From NCBI GenBank assembly GCA_036493895.1, contig DASXOZ010000019.1, positions 62,001-126,000 of the forward strand: a stretch of DNA of 64,000 bases, in the 5' to 3' direction. The position numbers were made by a program, and so were the translations under genes. The notes below the pieces were generated by a model. The model saw only the letters and a program-made list of their open reading frames with translations, made no database searches and was not told the DNA's origin. This DNA is from Candidatus Binatia bacterium (GTDB taxonomy: Bacteria; Desulfobacterota; Binatia; UBA1149; CAITLU01). Of this stretch, positions 6,939 through 14,683 are shown piece by piece; positions within the stretch are counted from its first letter, which is position 1; each line of letters begins with the position of its first letter.

Positions 6939-9539
6939 CTATTCGTACCGGACCACCGAGAGCGCGGGCTGGGCCAGTGCGTAACGGGCCGCGACTGTCG
7001 CTGCGACGGAGGCTGTCACGGCGGCCAGGAGAAATGACGTCCAGATGCTGTTCCATGCGACAGACAGCCGCAGCACGTATCCGACGAGCACCGGATAATT
7101 GTAGTGAACCCAGATCCACGCACAGACCGTTCCCACCGCCGCGCCGCAAATCGCCGCACCAAGCGTCACGCAGAGGCCTTCGAGACGTGCGGTCCGGACG
7201 AGCTGGGATTCGGTGAGGCCGACCATGCGAAGAACCGCCAGTTCGCGCCGCCGAGACAGGACATTGGAGAAGACCAGATCCGCAATGCCCACGGCGGTCA
7301 GGAACAGGACGAGCAGCTTGATCGTGTCGATGTCGGCGAAAGCTTCACCGATCAAACCGTCCACGCGCGCCACCATCGCGCTGGTCGGGGTAACGACCAG
7401 GCCCTCGCCCCCGGGAAACCCGCGCACGGTCGCTGCCAGATCATCGACCGCCACTCCGCTGGCCAGCCGCAGGTCATAGTAGTTGACCAGATCATCCCTC
7501 CAGCGCTCCGCGAGCACGTCGCGCCCTACCATGATCGAGCCCTTGTCCGAGACGTAGTCGGGAACGACTGCCAGCACCGGGAGCCTCACCTCGCCGGAGA
7601 CGGTGTCGAGGGAAAGCGTGTCGCCGCTGCGGGGCCGTCCGAAGTGCGTCGCGAAATTCTCGGATACGACCACGCCCTTTCCGTGAGCTACGCGCTCGAC
7701 GACCTCGGCCCGGCTCACGCCGCCGAGCAATCGGCTGTCTTCGATCGCTTCGCTCAAGAGTCCGTCGCTCAAGGCAGCGACCGCAATCCGTTCCCCGTGA
7801 TACGGCTGGCCCTGGACGACGCGGAGGGTCTGTACGTCGGCAATGCCGGACGTCCGCTGCAGCTGTTGCTCGATATCGCGCTCCACGGGAGCCGCGATCC
7901 AACCTCCGGTGACGGCGCGTGAGGATAGCAGCGCGTCTCCCGAGAATCCGTACCAGTTGCGTACCGAGTTGCGGAAACTCTGCGCGAGACTGCCCGCGCC
8001 GACAGCGATCGCCACGCTCAAGGTAATCGCGGAGGCGGTGACGAGGCTGCGATCCAGGGCCCGGATCAGATTCTCTCCCGCGATTCTGCCGGAGATGCCC
8101 GAATAGCGAGCAAGCACGGGTCCCGCGGCCACCCAGCCGCCGCGCAGGATCGGCAGCGTCAGCAGCACCGATGCAATGATGATCGAGATTCCGCCGGCAG
8201 AGACCCAGTCCGCCAAACCGTGGGAAACTCCGTAAGCGAGCGCGACGAGACCAAACCCACCCGGAAAAATCGCGACCTTGAGCGCTAACGACAACGTGAC
8301 GTTCGCACCGAATCCCGCCGCGTCGTCCCCCTGCTGCAGCACCAGCGGTGTCACGCGACGCAGCTTGCGCGCGGGCATGTACGCCGAACACGCGGCGGTC
8401 AGGATTCCGCCAAGGGGATGCCACAGAAAAACGACGAACGGGTCGAAAGCGGCGCGCCCGGAATCGAACGGCAGCGAATAGTTCAGCCCCATGCCCGCCG
8501 CAGCATCCTTGCCGACCACCGACGAAAGCGCGACGCCAAGAGCGATGCCCAACGCCGATCCGATGGCCCCGAGCACAACCGCTTCGACTACGATCGCACG
8601 CACGAGCTCTTTCGGTCCTGCGCCCACCGACACGAGAGTCGCCATCGCCGGCAACCGCTCGGCGACCATCGTCGTCGTCGAAGCATAGATGATGAACACT
8701 GCCGCCAGCAGCGCGAGCGAGCTCATGCCGACGAGCGTCGCGCGCAGGCCTTCGACCGTATGCTGCCCGACGATGCGCCGCTGCAGCGGCGTGTCCGCGT
8801 GAAATCCCGCAGGCAGCATCGAATCGAGGCTCGATCTTGCCGTCTCGAGCTTCGTTGCGTCTTTCAGCCGCACGTCGATCTGGTCGACCAGCGAAGTGTC
8901 GAGATCTCCCCGCCTGCCGGCAACCGGCTGCGCCGCGGGAAGGTACATCGCAACGAGCCTGCCGCCGAGAAATGCTGCGAGTCCCTTGGTCGCGACGATC
9001 CCGCGCACCGTGTACTCGTGCGTACCGTCGACGGCCGCAAGCCGCGTCTTCGATCCCAGATGCAGCCCGCGCTCGCGCGCCAGTACATCGGTCACGAAAA
9101 TGCCGCGGGGATCGTTCAGGATCGTGAAGTCTTCCTTCTCGCGCTCGAGGACCTGCACTTCGTAAAGGTCGAGGACGTCGCGCTGCAGCAGATCGATTCC
9201 GAACAACTCGACCGTGTCCGGCTTGCCGTCTTCGAACGTGACCTGGCTGTGGATGAGCGCCGCAGCCTGCTCGACGTAGGGCTGCGCGGCGATCTTCGTG
9301 ACCCAGTCCTCGGGAAACCCGGTCTCGCCGGTACCGAACGTCACCTGCAGGTCCGCCCTGCCGCCGAGCCGCTGCAGGTCGGAGGCAAAGCCGCTGACGA
9401 TGCTGTCGGTCGCGACGTGCATCGCGGTCAGCAGCGCAACGCCGGTGGTGATGGTGCCGATCATCAGCACCGAACGGATCGGGCGCGAACGCAGCTCCGG
9501 CACGCTGATGTAGCGCAGCAGAACGCTCAGGGCTTTCAC
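6939..9539 (-). CDS. ABC transporter permease with two FtsX domains (MacB_PCD-FtsX)
   Basis: An 866-residue membrane protein of the duplicated-FtsX class. An N-terminal helix (VLMIGTITTGVALLTAM) precedes a periplasmic MacB_PCD domain (~residues 45-260). The first FtsX helices follow at ~270-390, with AMATLVSVGAGPKELVRAI as the coupling segment. Middle helices around 425-475, a second periplasmic domain from ~500, and a second FtsX module at ~740-860 (RRRELAVLRMVGLTESQLVR) complete it. The start is a GTG at 9539 with GAGG nine bases upstream. Such permeases export lipids, lipoproteins or peptides with a LolD/MacB-type ATPase, here probably the one at 5145-5840. Downstream on the same strand is the KAS III gene, 69 bases away, so permease and KAS III may be co-transcribed. 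Confidence 0.88.
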   Translation of the reverse strand: MKALSVLLRYISVPELRSRPIRSVLMIGTITTGVALLTAMHVATDSIVSGFASDLQRLGGRADLQVTFGTGETGFPEDWVTKIAAQPYVEQAAALIHSQVTFEDGKPDTVELFGIDLLQRDVLDLYEVQVLEREKEDFTILNDPRGIFVTDVLARERGLHLGSKTRLAAVDGTHEYTVRGIVATKGLAAFLGGRLVAMYLPAAQPVAGRRGDLDTSLVDQIDVRLKDATKLETARSSLDSMLPAGFHADTPLQRRIVGQHTVEGLRATLVGMSSLALLAAVFIIYASTTTMVAERLPAMATLVSVGAGPKELVRAIVVEAVVLGAIGSALGIALGVALSSVVGKDAAAGMGLNYSLPFDSGRAAFDPFVVFLWHPLGGILTAACSAYMPARKLRRVTPLVLQQGDDAAGFGANVTLSLALKVAIFPGGFGLVALAYGVSHGLADWVSAGGISIIIASVLLTLPILRGGWVAAGPVLARYSGISGRIAGENLIRALDRSLVTASAITLSVAIAVGAGSLAQSFRNSVRNWYGFSGDALLSSRAVTGGWIAAPVERDIEQQLQRTSGIADVQTLRVVQGQPYHGERIAVAALSDGLLSEAIEDSRLLGGVSRAEVVERVAHGKGVVVSENFATHFGRPRSGDTLSLDTVSGEVRLPVLAVVPDYVSDKGSIMVGRDVLAERWRDDLVNYYDLRLASGVAVDDLAATVRGFPGGEGLVVTPTSAMVARVDGLIGEAFADIDTIKLLVLFLTAVGIADLVFSNVLSRRRELAVLRMVGLTESQLVRTARLEGLCVTLGAAICGAAVGTVCAWIWVHYNYPVLVGYVLRLSVAWNSIWTSFLLAAVTASVAATVAARYALAQPALSVVRYE

Positions 9540-9876
9540 GGGAGGAGACCTCGGACCTTCATGGCCGCAGCCCGCACCGGTGAGCCGGGCGAGTGCGATC
9601 GTAAGGTCTGCCGATCAGCGAGCGAAGGGCTACGGCGAAATCGTTATTTCGATCGGAAATAGGAGATCGAATGGCGGCGGACGATGGGGCGTTCCGACGT
9701 CCGGCGAGAGAGGGCGATGCTTTCGTCCCTCGAAGCCCAACCCGGTAACTGCCTCCACAAGACAACCGGACATAGATCAGCGGCCCGGTCCGGACGCGAC
9801 GGATCGAGTCTGGATACGGTCGCAGAGACGGATTTGGTCTGGACGGTTTAACTCTCCGGACGCGCGCCGGAGCAGA
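9540..9876. other. Intergenic region, no gene seen
   Basis: About 340 bases between the permease start and the end of the dockerin-type gene. Short open frames here have no ribosome binding site or recognisable motif. The part near 9540-9570 must carry the promoter of the permease gene; I see no clear hexamers or hairpin terminator. Confidence 0.4.
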
Positions 9877-10176
9877 TCACGTCGAGCTCGGCACCGTCGT
9901 AGTGCTGGAAGGACAATTGATCGTGACGTCCTCACCGACGGCCAGCTTCAGGACCGCGAGCGCGTCACTGGCGGTGACCTTGCCTGAACCGTCGATGTCA
10001 CATTCGGAGCGGATACAATGCCCGATGCCGATGCTGGCACGCAGCACGATCAGCGCGTCGTCAGCCGTGACCTGGCCATCGTGCGACGGGTCGCCGCAGT
10101 TGGCCCAACCGGCGGACGCGGACGCAATGACGAAGGCCGCGGATAACCAGATCGGGAGCTTGGTTCGGCTTCGCAT
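9877..10176 (-). CDS. Small secreted protein with two dockerin/EF-hand type repeats
   Basis: A 99-residue exported protein. Residues 1-25 are a signal peptide ending near GWA. The mature part holds two calcium-loop repeats of the dockerin I kind: DPSHDGQVTADDALIVLRAS (29-48) and DIDGSGKVTASDALAVLKLA (60-79). Four Cys residues (27, 54, 59, 88) could form two disulfides. The tail is a Ser/Thr/Pro linker that stops abruptly, as if a longer protein had been shortened. The ATG at 10176 has a good GGAGG ribosome binding site; the frame extends further upstream but only as low-quality sequence. Related repeats occur in large deltaproteobacterial surface proteins, where they bind calcium. No cohesin or cellulosome gene is visible, so a cellulosome role is unlikely. 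It is 196 bases downstream of an MFS/spermidine-synthase-like gene. Confidence 0.75.
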   Translation of the reverse strand: MRSRTKLPIWLSAAFVIASASAGWANCGDPSHDGQVTADDALIVLRASIGIGHCIRSECDIDGSGKVTASDALAVLKLAVGEDVTINCPSSTTTVPSST

Positions 10177-10372
10177 GATGGGTCCTCCAGGGTCGCCAGA
10201 GACCAGCTGATGCTCCATTGCCGGTGCCGACTCAATCGTCGGGTGCCAATCCACTGGCACGGCCCTGCCCTCCCCGCCGGGGATGGTGTCCAGCCTATCT
10301 CTCGTAAACTTTCCCGGACGAACACATTTGATTCCAGAACAGTCACCATGGACGTCCGTCCGAGGGGGAGGC

Positions 10373-12928
10373 CTAAGCTGGCTCCGACGGTGATGACATC
10401 TCACGATTAACCTGGCGAACCATCAGAATCGTCCCGAGTACGTAAAGAAGCGCCGCACATGCCTTCACCAGGGTGAATCCCCACGACATCGCGAGTGTGG
10501 CAGCCAGTGTCGTTCCGACGACCGAACCGACACCATTGACGCCCCAAGCCCAGGGCACGAGCCGTGCATGTCGACGAGAGAGGCACGCCACACCCAGCGG
10601 CATGAACATTCCCAGTGCCAGGCCGATCGGCATTTGCGCAAGAACCGCGATCAGAATGCGCGGCGTGAGCTCGAGATGAAGGAATGCACCGAAGACGGAT
10701 CCCAAATAAAGCGCGTATGTGGCGATCAACAGAACCACGATGGCGGCCAAGCGTGGAAGAATATCGGCTGGTCTGTCGATGAATCGGGACGAGAGGAAGC
10801 TACCAAAGCTCGAGAACATCAAGAGTGAAAAGATCGTCACCGAGAGCGCGTAAGTTGGGGAACCAAGGAACAGGACGAAGGTTTGTACGAAACTGATCTC
10901 GACGAACATGAAGCCGACGCCCAGGGACAGGAAGTAGACGAGGTACGACATCGCGCCGCGGATCTTCAAACCCTCGCGCGCCCCGAAGAGGAGCGGCACT
11001 GGAATCAGGACGCAGGCAAGCAGCAGGGCCTGGCCGATCATCAGGATCAATACCACCTGGCCCACGAAGGACCCTGGCATCGCAAAGCCCAGATCGCGCT
11101 GTCGCGAAAAATTGGACCACTTTCCTACGTTGTAGAGGAACGGATCGTCATCGTAGACAGGATCCACACGGAACCACTCGGAATCGATTGTCTTCTTTCT
11201 GGCAGCTTCGTCCGATCCGAGGACCGTCGACAACTGATAGCCTTCAGGGCTCGCATCGGGTGCGAAAAGAACCGGGAATCCGTTCGTCTTTGCGAAACCC
11301 TTTACCCTCGCAATTTCGTCTTGTGTAAACGGTGAGCGCTTGATCAGGACATCCTGGCCCTGCGTCATGCCGTCGAGCGAGTTTGCTCCAACCACCATCA
11401 GGTGTGATCCCGGATTCTCAACGCCCGCGTTCTCCAGAGCGCGATATCCGTTCAGGGCGAGACGGGTCCCGTAAGGCGGCAGCGTGCCGGGATAGATATG
11501 GCCGCCAATGACGAGCGACAGGACACCATCAGGTTGAAGCCGGGACAAGAAGTCTTGAAAGGCTTCCACCGTATACAGATAGCTTTCCGCGAGCACATAA
11601 GCGCCGGTCGCTTGCGCTGAGAATGTGTCTACCGCCGTAATTTCCACGAGATCGAACGACTGATCCGTCTGGCGCATGAAATGCCGCCCTTCGCCGGCCA
11701 CCAGCGTAACATCAGGTCTGTCGTAGAATCCTCCAGTAAAGCCTCGCAGTTGTTCTTTCAGAAGATTGACGGTCTTGGGTTGAAGTTCCACGCCCGTCAC
11801 ATGAGTAGCGCCATTCTTGATGGCGTTCATCATATCGATGCCGCCGCCCACGCCGATCACGAGGACATTCGGCTTTTGGCTCAACAGGTACGGAGTATGC
11901 AAAAGATGCGGCTCGAGCATCGCGAAATCATCGAATGATCCGTGATAGGAGTAGATAGCCGACCCGTTGCTGCCATCGTAGGTCAGCTCGGCCACTGCCG
12001 GATAAGGACCCCCGTATCCACGTGCGATTCCGACTTTGCCCCAGTACTGAAACCTCGACGGGTTCTCCCAACCCGACGCATCGACTCTGTTTAGCGCGGT
12101 CCAGCTGGAATAAGCGGCACCTCTGGCCACATCAGCGGCGTACTTGCTCAGCATCTGGCTGGTGACGTTTACCGGGCTTGTTCCGGATTGCGAGGCACGA
12201 ATGTCCAGTTTGCTGCTAGTGATGAAGATCGGGATCGAATCTCCGAGCGTCGGCGCTGTCAGCATAAGCAGAAGCGCGACACCAGCTAGCCCCGATGCGA
12301 GAGTTCGGCGGCCGCCTCCAAAGCTGAGCACCGCAGCACCGAACAAGAGGAGGGCGGCGGCAGCCAGGATGAGGCCAGGAACGCCGAACGGTTCGATCAG
12401 CTTGACGACGAAGAGGCATCCCAGCGCCGCGCCAAGCAAGTCAAAGAAGTAAAGTAGACCCATCCTTCGCGGATAGGCTGCAAAGGGAGCGCTGACCGCA
12501 AATCCAGCGAGCATAAAAGGCGCGCCGACAGCGACATAGTATCCCAAAAGCCCACTCGCGAAGCTCGCCGGTGAACTCATGATTTCACCGACTTCGAGAG
12601 GGTGGCGCGAAACAATCAAAAGCTGAACGATCGTGAGGACCGCGGCGGCGACAACCAGGGTGACCAGACGATCCTGACCTCTGCGCGCGAAAAGCTGCGG
12701 CCGAACCGCTACTATCGCACCGCTCGCCCCAAACCCGAGCAATGCCACGCTGATCGTCAAGTATGCGAGGTGATACCAGACGGTGTACGAGAAGAGCCGA
12801 GTCAATGAGATCTCCAACGTCAGGAGACCCATAGATACGAAGAATAGGGCTCCGTAGATTCCGGCATGGGGCGTCGCTCCCCAGCCCTTCACTTCAAGAG
12901 AACCTTCGTTTAGTCCGTCATTCGCCAT
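10373..12928 (-). CDS. Membrane protein with central spermidine-synthase-like methyltransferase fold (fusion A)
   Basis: An 851-residue polytopic protein. The N-terminal half has ~8 helices beginning with MGLLTLEISLTRLFSYTV. A soluble Rossmann domain at roughly residues 370-600 contains the nucleotide-binding motif VLVIGVGGGIDMMNAI and the block VDTFSAQATGAYVLAESYLY. C-terminal helices follow at ~650-840. The class is usually annotated as spermidine synthase-like or fused MFS protein. The catalytic Asp of true SpeE is not recognisable, so polyamine synthesis is doubtful. It is most like the protein at 40355-42757, with which it shares the DTFS and YLYT-E-FQ blocks. The ATG at 12928 has GAAGAAG upstream. 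The gene is visibly lower in G+C than its neighbours (30 of 60 bases at 11521-11580), suggesting separate ancestry. Function is unknown. Confidence 0.8.
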   Translation of the reverse strand: MANDGLNEGSLEVKGWGATPHAGIYGALFFVSMGLLTLEISLTRLFSYTVWYHLAYLTISVALLGFGASGAIVAVRPQLFARRGQDRLVTLVVAAAVLTIVQLLIVSRHPLEVGEIMSSPASFASGLLGYYVAVGAPFMLAGFAVSAPFAAYPRRMGLLYFFDLLGAALGCLFVVKLIEPFGVPGLILAAAALLLFGAAVLSFGGGRRTLASGLAGVALLLMLTAPTLGDSIPIFITSSKLDIRASQSGTSPVNVTSQMLSKYAADVARGAAYSSWTALNRVDASGWENPSRFQYWGKVGIARGYGGPYPAVAELTYDGSNGSAIYSYHGSFDDFAMLEPHLLHTPYLLSQKPNVLVIGVGGGIDMMNAIKNGATHVTGVELQPKTVNLLKEQLRGFTGGFYDRPDVTLVAGEGRHFMRQTDQSFDLVEITAVDTFSAQATGAYVLAESYLYTVEAFQDFLSRLQPDGVLSLVIGGHIYPGTLPPYGTRLALNGYRALENAGVENPGSHLMVVGANSLDGMTQGQDVLIKRSPFTQDEIARVKGFAKTNGFPVLFAPDASPEGYQLSTVLGSDEAARKKTIDSEWFRVDPVYDDDPFLYNVGKWSNFSRQRDLGFAMPGSFVGQVVLILMIGQALLLACVLIPVPLLFGAREGLKIRGAMSYLVYFLSLGVGFMFVEISFVQTFVLFLGSPTYALSVTIFSLLMFSSFGSFLSSRFIDRPADILPRLAAIVVLLIATYALYLGSVFGAFLHLELTPRILIAVLAQMPIGLALGMFMPLGVACLSRRHARLVPWAWGVNGVGSVVGTTLAATLAMSWGFTLVKACAALLYVLGTILMVRQVNREMSSPSEPA

Positions 12929-13361
12929 CACTTCTTCTCGTTTACCGGCAGCCGGAGCAGATCTCTCAGCGCGACAACTATCGTTGGTGAAAACCGTTAT
13001 CAGATCAGCGAATCCTCGGGACATAGAGCCGGGTGCGACGTCCGATGCAGCTCGCAGCGGTCGTAGCAACCCGGCTTAAACCTTGCTCCAGGAGTCGAGG
13101 CGGTCGTGCCGCGGATGGTACCGTGAAGACACAGCAAAGTGCAAAAGGCCCGTTCTCACTTGATGTACCCGAGGTCGCGCGCCCGGGAACAACCACGTAC
13201 CGAATGAACCGCGCGTTGGTTTGTCCTCAGCGGAACGCTGTTCGCGGACGATAAAACAGTCAGGGCGCCTGTGGGCGCAGTTCGCGGAGGATTCTGGTCG
13301 AGCCCGGATTTCTCGGTCGCCGGCACATGCTCGTTTCCCGGCAGGGTGATGGAGTGCCTCC
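12929..13361. other. Intergenic region, no gene seen
   Basis: About 430 bases between the start of fusion A and a small conserved gene. Open frames on both strands lack ribosome binding sites and familiar motifs. A small hairpin (GCGCC TGTG GGCGC, 13265-13278) is present. The left part should carry the promoter of the fusion gene. Confidence 0.4.
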
Positions 13362-13568
13362 GTGCGCGACCTTCCCACCAGGAAGACTCGTCTCGGGGAA
13401 GAAGGCCCCGATCGCTACCTTGCGTCGCTGACGCCGTCCGAGCGGATGCAGATGGTCTGGACGCTGACGCTGCAGAGCTGGATGTTCAAGACAGGAAGCA
13501 CCGATGAACCGCGACTACGTCGAGACATTGGCCGCGTTGTGCGCGGCCGGCGCCGCAGCGCCGGCTGA
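13362..13568 (+). CDS. Small conserved protein, partner of a nucleotidyltransferase gene
   Basis: A 68-residue basic protein starting at a GTG with GGAG seven bases upstream. Its core, SERMQMVWTLTLQSWMFKTG followed by DEPRLRRDIGRVVR, matches a short conserved protein that I know from soil and deltaproteobacterial genomes just upstream of, and overlapping, a MNTA/AbiEii-like nucleotidyltransferase gene. The same arrangement is seen here: an ATG for such a partner lies inside this gene at 13504, but the partner is truncated after ~18 codons. The pair resembles a toxin-antitoxin or abortive-infection type module, though I know of no demonstrated activity. Recognition is from memory of the family pattern, so the call is moderate. 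Confidence 0.55.
   Translation: MRDLPTRKTRLGEEGPDRYLASLTPSERMQMVWTLTLQSWMFKTGSTDEPRLRRDIGRVVRGRRRSAG
13504..13565 (+). pseudogene. 5' remnant of a nucleotidyltransferase-like gene
   Basis: From the ATG at 13504 the frame reads MNRDYVETLAALCAAGA, the usual beginning of small nucleotidyltransferase proteins that are translationally coupled to the preceding gene. After about 18 codons the match ends and the sequence runs into unrelated DNA (TGGTGCCTGTCCCC from 13572) and then the stop of the convergent aminopeptidase gene. The catalytic GSxxxG...DxD region is therefore missing. The likely event is a deletion that joined the start of the gene to a repeat-like sequence. Confidence 0.5.
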
Positions 13569-13588
13569 AGCTGGTGCCTGTCCCCGAC

Positions 13589-14683
13589 TCACTTCGCCTT
13601 CGGTGCCGTCGTCCCGGCAATCACATCCCTTAGATCGATCCTCTTCGCCTGCGCGTCGTTCAGCCGCGCCAGCGCCTTCTCGATGCTCGGCTGCGCCGCG
13701 AGATACGCGTCGATCGCCCTTCCGTCCTGCGAATAGCGGTGCGCGGCCAGGAACGACGCGTTGTTGAGCCCGTCGGTGCGCAGCATCTCGGCGAACACCG
13801 GATCGGAGTGCTCCATGTTGCCGAGCAGGTCGGCGTAGATGTCCTGCCGCTGCTGGAGCATCGCCTCACGCGCGAGCTTCTGCTTGCGCGACTGGTCGAA
13901 GAACTCCTTCAGCCGGTCGGAGGCTTTGTCGAGCAGGTCGCTGCGCTCGATCCACGTCTGCCGGGCCTTGGCCATCGCATCGGCGTGCTTCTGGTCGCCT
14001 TTGGACAGGAAATAGCTCTCGGCCAGCCTCCACGACGTCGCCGTCGCCAGCGTCTCGTTCAACGCGACACGGCCCGGCGCGAAGAACGTCTGGTGCGTCA
14101 GCTCGTGCAGCACCGTGAGCACCACTGCCGTCTCGCCGCGATCGAGCACCGATGACGGCAGTGGATCGTCGAACCAGCCTAAAGTGGAGTACGCCGAGGC
14201 CTCGACGATCATCGTCTCCAAGCCCTTGGCGCGCAGCGTGGCGGCAAATTCCTCGGCCGACGGCCGGTCGAAATAGCCGCGGTACGGGATGTCGCCGATG
14301 ATCGGGTACCACCAGGTGTACGGCTCCAGGTGATCGGCATAGGCCGCGGTCACCACTTCGAAGGACGAGGCTCGCGCGGCATCGGCCACTTTGCGGTAGC
14401 TTCCGCCGACGTTGAGGCCCTGCTGCTGCGCGAAGCGGCGCACGTCGATCAGCACTTCGAGCGCGTGGCGCTTTTCGGGATTCTCGGCAGTTGCGAGCAT
14501 ATCTGTGGCCGCCGATGCACTGCCGAGATAGCGAACCTCTTCCCAGGCGAGGCGCGACAGATACGCAGCGCGGCATCCGCCGCAGAGCATCATTGCAACT
14601 GCGCACGCCGCTGCGGCAGCGGCCCGTGCGCTCGGCCTTTTCGTTGACGCGGCGCCCTCCGCTATAAGGGAGCGATTCGACAA
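13589..14683 (-). CDS. Predicted zinc aminopeptidase lipoprotein (PF10023-like)
   Basis: A 364-residue predicted aminopeptidase. The zinc site is HELTH at residues 193-197 with Glu210 in ALNETLAT as the likely third ligand; the flanking YSTLGWFDDPLPSS and GRVALNE blocks are characteristic of this family. The N terminus has a basic region followed by an Ala-rich core and CGGC, giving a lipoprotein signal with Cys37 as the acylated residue. No ATG gives a complete signal (ATG at 14593 would leave only six residues before the Cys), so I chose the TTG at 14683. That start would be back to back with the GTG of the divergent ABC gene at 14684, which is unusual; the true start remains uncertain. The enzyme should act in the periplasm on peptides. 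Its C-terminal stop lies next to the nucleotidyltransferase remnant. Confidence 0.8.
   Translation of the reverse strand: MSNRSLIAEGAASTKRPSARAAAAAACAVAMMLCGGCRAAYLSRLAWEEVRYLGSASAATDMLATAENPEKRHALEVLIDVRRFAQQQGLNVGGSYRKVADAARASSFEVVTAAYADHLEPYTWWYPIIGDIPYRGYFDRPSAEEFAATLRAKGLETMIVEASAYSTLGWFDDPLPSSVLDRGETAVVLTVLHELTHQTFFAPGRVALNETLATATSWRLAESYFLSKGDQKHADAMAKARQTWIERSDLLDKASDRLKEFFDQSRKQKLAREAMLQQRQDIYADLLGNMEHSDPVFAEMLRTDGLNNASFLAAHRYSQDGRAIDAYLAAQPSIEKALARLNDAQAKRIDLRDVIAGTTAPKAK

Noticed and set aside
9877..10176. Cellulosome component
   Set aside because: Two dockerin-like loops are present, but no cohesin, scaffoldin or cellulase gene is in the window.
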